In this document: positions 35,846 through 46,496 of the stretch, in pieces
Layout of the letters: every line of letters starts with the position of its first letter
Position numbering within the stretch: position 1 is the stretch's first letter
From: Nicotiana tabacum
Taxonomy: Eukaryota > Streptophyta > Magnoliopsida > Solanales > Solanaceae
Direction of reading: 5' to 3'
Assembly: GCF_000715075.1 (NCBI RefSeq)
Contig: NC_134101.1
Span: 151,627,084 to 151,691,083, forward strand
DNA: 64,000 bases
The notes under the pieces: generated by a model
Databases searched by the model: none
Told to the model about the DNA's origin: nothing
Seen by the model: the letters and a program-made list of their open reading frames with translations, nothing else
Translations under genes and position numbers: made by a program

Positions 35846-38097
35846 CAACCACACTAACCAAATTATTACAATTAATAGATACGAAGGAAACATTCTGCCA
35901 AATAACAACATATCTAGTTCAAATTTTTAATACCCGACACCACCCACAATCTGTCTATGGAGCCACTAAATACAATTTAACAGTAATATGGAAATACCGG
36001 TAACAAAGCTCCGACTATACCTCAAAACACAAAGTACATGATAGACAACGGTACAGGACCCTGAAATAAAGTGGGGCTAACCAAGTCATCTGAAAGGGAG
36101 ATACGTCACTAGCTGTGACCAACAATGCCTGCTTTGGAACAACCTATATCCATTTAAAGACGTAGCGCCCCCGACAAAAGGGATGTTAGTGCCATTGAAT
36201 AGCACTAGTATGTATAACTAAACACCATCTCATTAGAAAGAACAATCATACAAGAACAAAGAAATCATAAGGATTCAACAAAAGCTTTAAACAATCACCA
36301 TATTGTCAAATAAAAAGGGATCACATAGCTTTCAAATAATTTCCATAGCTTTAGTTTGGGGCATTTAATATTTGTTCATCATCATTCACAATACCACCGC
36401 TTTCTTAAGCGGAGTCTGATCTCGACCCGATCGGCTAGGTTGCCTCATTTGAGACATGTACCTCAATCACAATCTCATTTTTGTTTTTCGGAATTCAATA
36501 TCAGCACATTACCACCATGTGTGCGGCATGGTATCCGATCACGACCCGATCGGCTAGGCTGCCTTACCAAGGCGTTGTTCCTTTCCCATTAATCATCGCA
36601 TTTCAATCTTTATTTCACATATATCAATTCATATGTACTTAGGGCCACAATTATCACATCATACATGCAATTTAAGAAAATGGGCACATACAAGAACAAT
36701 TCAAGTTGTAAGCATAGAGAGGAATTCTCTTGATTCGGCATAATAATCACAATTTAAACTTGACTTGAAATTAAGGCAATTTAACATATAGTTCACATTC
36801 TTCACATATCCCAAATTTACCAAGAATAGCACATTGAACACATTGAGACACACCTTTCACATATATTTTTGCAACACCAAATCCTTTGAAATAAAAAATA
36901 CTACATACATTAAATTCCGGACTTACAACATATGCGGGGACACCATGGGAGCTCAATTTCTAAGAAGAGAGACTTTTAGCCATACAAACCTCGAAGAGCT
37001 TTTCCTTATGTTACTACAGCGTTCCGAAACTTCTACCAATCCCAATCTACTTTAAGACATAACAAAATTGAACAAAAATTAGGAATATATTCATGGTTTT
37101 GGCTCATTTGAGCATTTTAACTAACACTAGTTGTGCAATCTTGATTTCAAGCCTCTTTTACAAGATTTCCTTCGTTACCTAACCGAATCTTTACTTATTC
37201 GTATTCAACAATCTTCTCACAAACCTAATTGGTACATACATGTATACATTATACTATTACAACCAAGAATCATACCCCAATAACCCATCTTATATCCTAA
37301 ACTCGAAATTAAAGTCTAATGTATAGAACCTTACCTCCTAGATGAAGAACATGTGATTGGGTTCTTTGATTTTGAAGACATGAGCAAGAGATGGGTGATT
37401 ATGAAGCTAGGCTCCTTCTCTCTATTTCTCTCTCTATATGCTCTCAACTCTCTCTAAAATCAGTAGAAAATGACCCCAAATGAAGCGCCAAAGACAATAT
37501 ATTAAAATGGGGTCGGGTTATAAAAATAGGAAAAATAAGCCTCCGAAATCGAGTCTTCGATCGCAGAATGGACCACAAAACAATAATGTGGGTCGTAATA
37601 TGCATCGCGAAATAGGTGCCCAAAGTTGGGCAACACTGGTCCAATCTGCGACACATCTGCGATAGCACAGTCAAAAATGCGACATATTTGCGATCGCAGA
37701 TTCGACATAGGATCGCATTTTTCCAGCCTTTGGTAATTTGATCATAACATGGTGTAGGAATGTCCAAATGATGAACGGTTTAAAGCATTAGAAACTTGAC
37801 TCGAAGACCTTTCGTCATAGTTGTTCACAACATAAAATCTTATATATATTTAGATATGCTCGTCCAAAGTGTGGACTTGTGCGAACTCATTTGGAATTTT
37901 AGCCTAGTATGAAATTTTCCAATTTGACTTAGACTTAGGCCTCCCATTAGAACCCACATTGTACATTATAAGAGTTATTCACTTATTTACCAAATCCAAT
38001 TGATGCCCATCATGTTAATAGCACATAAAATATTATAATTATCCTACCTAGCACCGCGAAATCCTAAATCACTTAGCGAAATTTCTGGGGTCTTACA
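35846..38097 (-). repeat. 5' LTR of the LARD-like element, truncated
   Basis: Starts on the minus strand with TGTAAGACCCCAGAAATTTC at 38097 and is collinear with the other LTR, but stops at 35846, 180 bases before the expected end. Point differences are frequent, so the two LTRs are well diverged. Confidence 0.85.
37517..37720 (-). promoter_or_regulatory. CpG-palindrome cluster plus TATA in LARD-like 5' LTR
   Basis: Homologous to 30892-31095: TTGCGATCGCAGATTCG near 37687 and ATCGCAGAATGG near 37559, then TTTTTATAACC at 37517-37526 on the transcribed strand. Confidence 0.55.
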
Positions 38098-38102
38098 TAT
38101 TG
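38098..38102. other. Target-site duplication of nested element, right copy (TATTG)
   Basis: Partner of 29038-29042 with one mismatch. Confidence 0.65.
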
Positions 38103-38515
38103 TTCTTATCTGGATGTTGTATCATTGACGACAAAGTGACTAATGCATCGACGAACTCATTCTAAATTCTAGGCACATGCCGAAATTCTATCTTTATGAA
38201 CCTCCTTTTCAATTCTTGCACATGGTGCAGATATGGCAATACCTTGGAATTCTTGGTAGCCCATTCTCCTCGCACCTGGTGCACAAGCAAATCTGAATCG
38301 CTGATCGCCAACAACTCTTGAATGTTCATGTCGACTGCCATTATGAGCCCTACTATGAAGGCTTCATATTCCACCTTGTTGTTGGTGTAGGGAAATCTAA
38401 TTTTAGCATATACCAGATAATGTTGACCGGTTTTTGATACCAAAACTGCTACAATGCCTACTTCTTTGAAATTTGTGGCTCCGTCAAAGAACATCCTCCA
38501 ACCTTCATATGCCTC
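38103..38515 (-). pseudogene. Ogre second (archaeal-type) RNase H
   Basis: The frame 38494-38162 carries FFDGATNF, KVEYEAFIVGL and AISDSDLLVHQV, so the first Asp, the Glu and the next Asp of the RNase H centre are present. KIEFRHVPRI and, after a TAG, NEFVDALVTLSS complete the domain at the insertion point. A second RNase H downstream of the first is characteristic of Tat/Ogre elements. It is broken by that stop near 38160. Confidence 0.85.
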
Positions 38516-40216
38516 GGTAATGTCTTCTCCTATGAATGATACTTATTTATCAGGAAAATAAGTTTTCAAGGGTTCGCATTCTCCTCCCACTGGACTTTCA
38601 GCGAGGTGACTACCAATGCTTGTCCCTTGACTGCTATTTGAGTTACATAGACGATGTCAAACTCACTTAGTAGTATCTGCCATTTGGCCAACTTCCCCGT
38701 AGTCATGGGCTTCTGAAATATGTACTTCAGAGGATCCATCCTGGATATGAGGTATGTAGTTATGCACAAAAATAATGCCTCAACTTATGGACTATCCAGG
38801 TCAAAGCACAGTAGGTGCGTTCAAGCAGAGAATACCGTGCTTCATAAGGTGTGAATTTCTTGCTCAAGTAATATATGGCTTGCTCCTTTCTTCCTGTCTC
38901 ATCATGTTGTCCCAAAACACATCCAAAGGTTGTATCTAACACGGATAGATTAAGCAGCAAAGGTCGTCCTAGTTCTAGTGGGACCAGAACTGGTGGTGTG
39001 GACATGTATTCCTTGATCTTGTCAAAAGCTTTCTGACAATCCTCGGTCCAACTTGTCTCGGCATCATTCCTCAGCATCTTGAAGATAGGTTCATATATTA
39101 CTGTGGACTGTGCTATGAATCGGCTGATGTAGTTGAGCCGTCCTAGAAAGCTCATCACATCCTTTTTTCTTTTAGGTGGCGGTAACTCCTGAATAGCTTT
39201 GACTTTAGTCGGATCTAGCTCGATCCCTCGGCGATTGACAATGAATCCCAATAACTTTCCTGCGGGGACCCCGAAAGCACACTTTGCGGGGTTTAACTTC
39301 AAATTGTTACCTCCTAAGCTTGTCGAAGAACTTCCTCAAGTCTGCTATGTGATCCGTGGCCCTTTTGGATTTGATAATGACGTTGTCCACATATACCTCT
39401 ATTTCCTTGTGTATCATATCATGGAAGATGGTTGTCATGGCCCTCATGTAAGTGGCCCCAGCATTCTTTAGACCGAACAACATCATATTGTAATAGTATA
39501 TACCCCAAGGCATAATAAAAGCTGTCTTCTCGGCATCTTCTTCATCCATCCAAATCTGGTGATAACCTGCGAAACAATCTATAAAGGATTGAAGCTCATG
39601 CTTGGCGTAGTTTATTGATTTGGATGTGTATGTTTGGCAGTGGGAAGTCGTCTTTGGGACTTGCTCTGTTTAAATCCCGATAATCAATACATACTTGGAC
39701 CTTCCCATCTTTCTTCGGAACTAGCATAATGTTAGCTAACTATGTTGGGTACTCAACCACCCTGAGAATCTTGGCTTTGATATGTTTGGTAACTTCCTCC
39801 TTGATCTTTAAACTCATGTCTGGTTTGAATTTTCTGAGTTTCTGTTTGACTGGCGGGCACATGGGATTGGTAGGCAACTTGTGAGCCACTATAGATGTGC
39901 TCATACCGGTAATATCGTCATACGACCATGCGAAGATATCCTCATATTCTTTTAGAAATCGGATGTACTCTTCCTTTTCTGATGGTGACAAATGAATACT
40001 GATGCGGGTCTCTTTGACAGTCTCGGCGTCTTCCAAATTTATTGCTTCTATTTCGTCCAAATTGGATTTGGTCTTGTTCTCAAAATTCTCAACTTCCCCG
40101 ACAATTTCCTCGGGTATCTCATCTTCTTCCTGTGAGTCAGTATTCTCATGTCGCGTTGCCTTATTACATGTCATAGTCACTGGTTTATCAGGAAAAGTAA
40201 TAATAACATTGTAGAA
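38516..40216 (-). pseudogene. Ogre reverse transcriptase and first RNase H
   Basis: From the N-terminus: PDKPVTMTCN and an acidic segment, LSPSEKEEYIRFLKEYEDIFAWSY, then PPVKQKLRKFKPD, then KDGKVQVCIDYRDLNRASPKD in another frame near 39660-39720. AFIMPWGIYYYNMMLFGLKNAGATY and the catalytic block follow. The catalytic motif reads YVDN, with AAC at 39382-39384 in place of the second Asp codon. GFIVNRRGIELDPTKVKAI and the RNase H (VLDTTFGCVLGQHD, IYYLSKKFTPYEARYS) close the region. Stops occur near 39740 and 39590. The change fits a CpG to TpG transition on the plus strand. Confidence 0.88.
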
Positions 40217-40401
40217 GGAAAAGGTATAAAAATGGTAATGAATAATGATAAAGGATAATTGTATTTGATTAAAAATGAGAAAAATGTTCAAACAAAGCTT
40301 GGCTCAGTGAGTCGAGCATTTAGTTTGAAACAAGGAAATCTTAAAACAAAATTGCTGGAAATTTTAAATGCCTAGAACAGCTATAAATTCTGCCAAGCTA
40401 C
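40217..40401 (-). other. Possible intron position of Ogre pol
   Basis: Ogre elements are known to carry an intron between protease and RT. Here the minus strand shows a 5' splice-like CCTAGGTAGCTT at about 40401, then a stop-rich, U-rich stretch ending in a pyrimidine run (CCTTTTCCTTCTACAA) near 40217. Coding resumes just after it. The terminal AG is AA in this copy, so the acceptor may be mutated or I have misplaced it. Confidence 0.35.
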
Positions 40402-41391
40402 CTAGGGAATCGGCGGGCTCGAGATGGTGTAACGGTCCAGCTCTTAAGAACGGCTCCCTTTGCCATGGTCTGAATGGAGAGGCCTTCTTCCTCCTCCTCC
40501 TCAATTATGGTACTGCAGTCCATATCCTCATCTTCCAAGAACAGATCCTTCAGCCCAGCTAGTGCTTCTTCTTCAGCAGTTCCCCATATTGTGTTTGCCT
40601 GATGGAAAGCCTATTCCAAATGGGGTATCAGTTGCTGAAGAGGGTAATATGGTCCACACCATAGAAGCGACCATTCCCTGTACTCCTGCCATGTATACTG
40701 GTATCCGAGCCTAAAGATGGTACCATGATTTTTCAGCCGTATTGGCTTGGTGATACCCTGGAGTTCTTTCCTAACCCTTTGCCGGGTTCATATCCGGACC
40801 ATGCTAGTATGCTTTCTATTTTGTTGCTCCACCACTTATCCTTCTACACGGTATTGACCCGTTCAAGGTGATGATAGGTTTCCCCTCCCAGCCTTCTTCT
40901 GTATCCAGTGGCCGAAATGGTTTGACTGGTGTAGATGGGATTACTTCCGTCTCCATGAATGATTACCTCCTGGCGATTCCATTCAAATTTCATGACTCGG
41001 TGTAGTGTGGATGGCAGGGTTCCAGTAGCATGGATCCATGGGCGGCCCAACAAAAGAGATTATATGAGGCGGGTATGTCAAGCACTTGGAATTCAACGTC
41101 GAGCCAAGTTGGTCCCATCTGCAAGCAAAGGTTGATCTGCCCAATCGTAGACCTCTAAGACCCATTGAAAGCTTTCTCGTTCTTGCTTCCGGTCTGTATT
41201 TCATGGAAACCTTTGTCCAACCTTTTCAGGGTATCCAGTGGACAAATATTCAGACTAGAACTTCCATCAACCAGGACCCTGGTAATGAACTTATCTTCAA
41301 ATAGTACCGTAATATGCAATGCTCGATTATGATGCAGTCCTTTTAGCGCCAGCTCATCTTCATGGAAGATAATCTTATGGCTCTCCAGCAC
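40402..41391 (-). pseudogene. Ogre aspartic protease and G-patch segment
   Basis: Minus-strand 41391-41155 holds the protease start, ALHITVLFEDKFITRVLVDG, with active-site RVLVDGSSSLNICP. 41053 onward has LGRPWIHATGTLPSTLHRVMKFEW, the C-terminal half. About 40800-40700 reads GYEPGKGLGKELQGITKPI, a G-patch-like motif often seen after Ogre protease, followed by a Glu-rich stretch (EEEEEEGLS). Stops and frame changes near 41155 and 40850 break it. Confidence 0.8.
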
Positions 41392-43789
41392 CTATTCGAC
41401 CATGTTGGCCATTTCTCCACCAGTGATATTATTGGGTACATAAGCCTCGCTCAGTACTTTCATCAAGGCGTACTTGTCTGCCTTTGAATTCTGTAGTAGT
41501 GATAGGATAGATATCTGAGCAGGGACTTTGTTAAGATGATCAACAACGGGATACTCTTTTTCTTATACTTTCCTCCACAAATTATCCGGTCCGATCTCAA
41601 TGACAGGCTGTCTAACAGTGGCTTTCTTACTTGAACCTCCCAGGTGTTTAGGTGTGTAGACTCTTCCAGTTCTAGTCATCCCTTGTGCGTCATCAGATTC
41701 CCCTACCTTAGTCTTTCCTTTTCGCCGAGCCTCGGTAACATAATCCCAGGGTATTGCCTTTGAGTTGAATGGGGGTGTGGTTGATACCGTCACAGTAAAA
41801 GGTGTGACCACTTCTACTTCAAATGGAGCGGGGGTGGATGTGGGCGGAGCTACTTCCACCTCGAATGGAACTGATGCAGTTACCTCAACTTTAATAGGTG
41901 CCGGAGTCTGAACCACAATAGGAGTAAGTGTAACTGCGACCTTGAAGTCACCGTCTTCTCGGATAAACCCGATTGACCCCTTAGGTTCCCATTCCTCATT
42001 TGTTTCTATAATATGTACACCGTCACCTTTTTGATCAGGGAGGGAATTTTTGCGGACATTAGGTGCGGCTTCCTTTGTTTGTATGACGTTGTTGTCGATA
42101 AACGTCTGGATCTTGTCCTTCAGTGTCCGGCACTCAACAGTGGTATGCCCTTTTATACTGGAGTGGTATGCACAGGTTTTGTTCGGATTGACTCATTGGG
42201 ATGGATTTTCCAGTGTCGCAACAGGAATAAGAGTGACATAACTTGCGGCCTTTAACCTTTCATACAATTGGTCAATAGGCTCAGCAATGGCAGTATTGTC
42301 TGGGTGGCTTACGGTCGAAATTGGGTCTTGGTCTTGGATAATTTTGGTGATTTGGTAGTGATTGGAAGTGGGATAGTTGGGAATTATAGGTGTGATGGAC
42401 AGTGGCTGGATGGGAATATTTTCTAGATGAGGGTTGATATGTAGGTGGTGATGCTTGGTATGCGGGCGAAGATGATTGGTATGTAGGTGGAGGTTTTTGA
42501 TATACGAGTGGAGGTGTTTGGTATGTGAGTGGAGTTTTTGGGCCCTGGGCCACCATTACTGCCCCAACATATCTTTTCTTCAATATGCCACCTGATTGGA
42601 GTGCCTTGTTCGTGGCTTGTAATGCCTCGAAATTTGTTACCATTCCACTCTTGATCCCTTCCTCGATCCTTTCCCAGAGTTTAATGATTTCAGAGAATTT
42701 GTGATTTTCGATAACCATCAACCTTTCTTAATATTGTGGATCCTGTGCTCTGACAAAAAACATATTCATCTGTTCTTCGTCCAAAGTGGGCCTTAACTTG
42801 GCAGTTTACGACCTCCAACGAGTAGCATATTCGTGGAAGGTCTCAGTAGGTTTCTTTTTGAGATTCTGAATTTAGAAAACATCAAGTGAATTTTCTGTGT
42901 TGAACCTAAATCAGTCCATGAAATCTGGTGCCATGCTCACCCAAGTGGGCCATTTCTTGAGGTTCTGGCTAATATACCAAGACAATGCATCCCCAGTAAG
43001 ACTCCCCATAAAGAGCTTCATTCGAACCTTTTCATCTTTTCCGGCCCCCACAAACTTGTCACAATAAGTCCTTAAATGAACTCTGGGATCATCCTTACCA
43101 TTGAACATTTTGAACTTGGAAGGCTTATACCCCTCTGGCAATTCCACATCGGGCTGTATGCACAGATCATCATAATTCAAACCTTCTATCCCCATATCAT
43201 CTTCAATACCTTGAACTCGGCTTGTTAACTTCTTGAGTTCTTCGGCTATGTTCTTAATGAGAAGGTCCTTTTTGGAGGGTTCCGATGTACTGGAGATTGG
43301 CTGGGTGGAATGTGGTATAGTTTTCACGTATATGGGATTGCTCTGATGGGTGCCAGGGACATGGGTATAGGGATAGTCATTGGTGGAGTTTTGTGGATCG
43401 GGAATGAGTGGTGGTGTATTTTGGGGAGTGTGGTAAGTGGTGGTTAGTGGGTACGGAATTGGTTGATGTTATGGTGGAGTTGGTATCAGTAATGGATTGA
43501 CATTTTTTGGTGGGGTAGCGTATTGATTTGGTATGGTAGCATTTTGTAGCTATTGGTTTTGTGTGTTTCAAGGAGGTGTTGGGTTCTTTGCGTTCTGTTG
43601 GTGGATGTCAGGGACATTGAGGATAAGTGATAGGTTTGCCAAATTGCAGACCTGCTCAAGTTCTCCTTGCAGTTCTAGTATCTTCTGTTCAAGTCTCAAA
43701 ACCAGGTCATTCGGGGCCGGAGTACTACGACCATCGGAGGTCTCTGCATTCTCAATGTTTTCCTTTCGGATTCCACTTAAGTCGTCCAT
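41392..43789 (-). pseudogene. Ogre gag
   Basis: The minus-strand ATG at 43789 opens MDDLSGIRKENIENAE and a short coiled coil (LRLEQKILELQGELEQV). A Pro/Thr/Asn-rich linker follows, then the capsid (43327-42911): FKMFNGKDDPRVHLRTYCDKFVG, MKLFMGSLTGDALSWYISQN. 42721-42281 continues with FSEIIKLWERIEEGIKSG and a YQxxPPxYQ repeat. 41916-41563 is a Val/Pro/Thr-rich linker ahead of protease. Frames change at about 43570, 43330, 42910 and 42740, so no intact protein is made. Confidence 0.82.
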
Positions 43790-44383
43790 CTTCAGTTTCC
43801 CTCTGCTTTTTGTGTTGCTTGGATGAGAAGGAGGTGGAGAGCCTCTAGATCTGGTATGATATACTGATGAGGCTAGTATGGATGAACCAACCTATTGGGA
43901 TGAGAATAATAATAGTAAAAAAAATAAACAAAACAAAAGGTAACAAGTTAGTGGGGACCCTGAAATGTTTGCAGTATTTAAACACATAGTGAGAGATATA
44001 AACTCGTATCCTAATTTGGGAGCCTCGTTGTGCCTGAGGTAGGCCTAGCGACAAGTAGATTTGGAGAACAACATATTCCAATAAATGCTTCATTTCATAA
44101 CATAAAAGTAGACGAATCCAAAACGACACAAACATAATGAAAAAAGACACGTCACTACTGACACCTGGCCTTATTACATTGAAGGAAAACAAGTAAATCT
44201 AATCTATTTGGTCCTAGAAGGACCTTCCCCAGATTCGATCTTCCGGACTCCGTCAAATAGATCTCCTAGCTCATGTAGTCCAAGCAGTAAGTAAGCTCGA
44301 ACCGGATATCCTCCCTCGACTCCTTTAGCATTCTGACAGTTTTTGATCCTTTTTAATACTTTGCCCCCCAGTTCAACTATTCC

Positions 44384-45827
44384 TCACTCCAGGTATTCCA
44401 GCTTCCTATTGGAAATGACTACCATATCTTTCCATTCTTCGATCAACCTCACGTTCCTCTCTTGTATCTCTGGATGCTCATTCTTAGAATCGTGGACTCT
44501 CTTCTGCAGCCTATTGTATTTGACTTGGGCTTCAGCTTCCTCGTCTATGATTCTATTTCCTCGACCAGTCCCTGGTGTCACCGCTCCTTTTAGATTGTCC
44601 TCCAACCATGCAGGGTAGAGAGGTTCACACCCTGCGTGGTATCTATCTGGCTCAACCGTGCTTTTCTTCATAATGATTTTGCAGTGCCATATGTGCTGAG
44701 CTTGGCACTTATAAGGTATGTCATCATCTTGAAAATCCGCCCCTGAAATGACCCATCTTGACTACCCTAGGTACAACCTGCTTTCTACCTGCTTGCCTCA
44801 TAAATCGTATAGGAACATATGGATATATCCCTCTTAACTCAATCAACACCAAATGCGGAGCATCCCTGGACCTAATAATGAACTCGTCCGTTGTAAACTA
44901 TTCAACCATCCACTGCACCTGTTCCTCGGTCAGATTGCCGAAGAACTCTACCCATTCACTGGAACTTTCCGACTGAGCGAACATGTCCGGAATGTAGGTC
45001 ATTTGCTTAGGATGGTGGAAAGCAATGTGGCCGTTCCAAGCCCTTCGCAGAAATTCTTGGCGATAGCGACCCTTTTGGGGATGTTCCAACAACCATAATT
45101 GCAGCAATAAGTTGCAGCCCTCGAAATGCTGGACCTCCCTTTGACTGCGTTCCAGGGCCCCATAGATATCATCTATGATCATGAGGACTATGGTATATGT
45201 TTGCCCATTAATCCCCTCCATCAGAGTTTTGGCGACCATGGACAACCTGGTGTGGATTCTTCCCTTTTTCATTGGGAACACTATCATCCCTAGAAAGAAC
45301 ACGATGAACATAAATACTCTTCGGTGAATGTGACCTAGTGAAGTGAGGCCGATCTCATCATGATAAGTGCGAAATGACTTGTTGTGGCCATACCTCTTGT
45401 AAAGATATTCGAAAGTTATGTAGGAGTCCTTCAGGCACACTAAGTCGACATTCTTTTTCAGCCCCATCATCTTCAAAAATCCCTTGCCTGTGCAGTTTTC
45501 CGGTACCAAAAGCTCGGGATTGTCCCAAGTCAACCCTGCAAGTCCTCCTATTTCCTCTAGGAGCGGTGTCATTTCTATGTCGCCAAAATGGAACACGCTT
45601 CTTTCACTATCCCAGAATAGGGTGGCAGTCTCGATCAATTTCTTGTTTGGTTCAATATCAAACACGGAGGGCAAGTTACCCAGGTACTTCTTCACATGCT
45701 TCTTGTCACTTGAGGAAAGATCTTCCCACCAACTTAGCAACAATGGAGGGATATTGCTAACCATACCGAATCTGGGGACCTCGTGCCTTATTTTCTGCAA
45801 AACAAAAGGGTTAGGCCTTACCCCCAC
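44384..45827 (-). pseudogene. Ogre ORF1, plant mobile domain-like protein
   Basis: The longest clean frame of the element: 309 residues from 45827 to 44898 (MGVRPNPFVLQKIRHEVPRF). The central part (WWEDLSSSDKKHVKKYLGNL, FHFGDIEMTPLLEEIGGLAG) matches my memory of the plant mobile domain/aminotransferase-like fold in Ogre ORF1, a protein of unknown function. A TAG after WMVE near 44897 ends it. The same frame continues FTTDEFIIRSRDAPHL, and 44671-44384 then gives a charged coiled coil (DEEAEAQVKYNRLQKRVHDS). So the full ORF1 is interrupted by one stop and a later frameshift. Confidence 0.75.
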
Positions 45828-46475
45828 CGGGCTTGACTATTTATATATTTATGATTAGCATATCGGCATTTAGTCCTCCAAATTAATGCACAGAACGTGA
45901 TTGCGTCCGTTGGAATTATGGAAAGCCCATTGGACTTTGGATAAGACTTATCTTAAAGGATCGTTATGTGGACAACGTAACTGATCTGACTAGGTTTCAC
46001 TATGATGCATGCATAGTTTAAATAGAGTAGGGTTTCTATGGGGTCTTAGACTGGTACCCTCAAGCAAACAACTCGAGAGGGAAGGCACGACAACGTCAAC
46101 TGCACCGCTGATCGATTAGTTTTACTACAAATAAGCCTTTCCAAATTTAAAGGTAATAAATATGAAGAGCGCCACCACTCATTAAAGCATTGCTATAGGA
46201 TTTGAGACGCACGAGTGGAATAAGATGTTGAGCATGATTTATGCAGCAATTAATAATATGTAGGCAAGTATTTTTCACGTATGAAAATAAATACAACATT
46301 TAAATAATTGGAAATACAGTTACAAGAAAAGGAAAATAGAGAGATGAGTCAGTTTTCAGAATCATAAATGCTTAAAAGAAACAATAATTAAATCCAGATA
46401 AGGGAGCGGGGTATGGGATAAGCATGCTTGGACTAATTTGTAAAAACAAGTTTGTCATGGTAAGGGCCTAAAATA
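45828..46475 (-). other. Ogre 5' leader
   Basis: 650 bases between PBS and ORF1 with no open frame; expected to hold packaging signals, none identifiable by eye. Confidence 0.6.
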
Positions 46476-46493
46476 TCCCCAGCAGAGTCACCA
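46476..46493 (-). other. Ogre primer-binding site (tRNA-Arg type)
   Basis: On the minus strand TGGTGACTCTGCTGGGGA lies 3 bases after the LTR end. It resembles the TGGCGACTCCGCTGGGGA form I associate with tRNA-Arg-primed Tat/Ogre elements. Confidence 0.8.
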
Positions 46494-46496
46494 TGC

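Larger units (their letters stand above)
29043..38097 (-). mobile_element. LARD-like LTR element without coding capacity, nested in Ogre
   Basis: 9055 bp inserted between the second RNase H and integrase of the Ogre element. LTRs of the same family lie at 29043-31474 (complete, 2432 bp) and 35846-38097 (2252 bp, lacking the last 180 bases). A G-rich PPT at 31475-31485 sets the orientation as minus. The 4.4-kb interior has no open frame of note and no recognisable gag or pol motif on either strand. That fits a large retrotransposon derivative mobilised in trans; the PPT-proximal sequence looks chromovirus-like. The PBS is lost with the 5' LTR end. Confidence 0.8.

Noticed and set aside
41840..41916. 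Val/Pro/Thr-rich repeats in Ogre gag as a cell-wall protein gene
   Set aside because: The segment is collinear with the gag-protease linker of the element and shares its strand and position.
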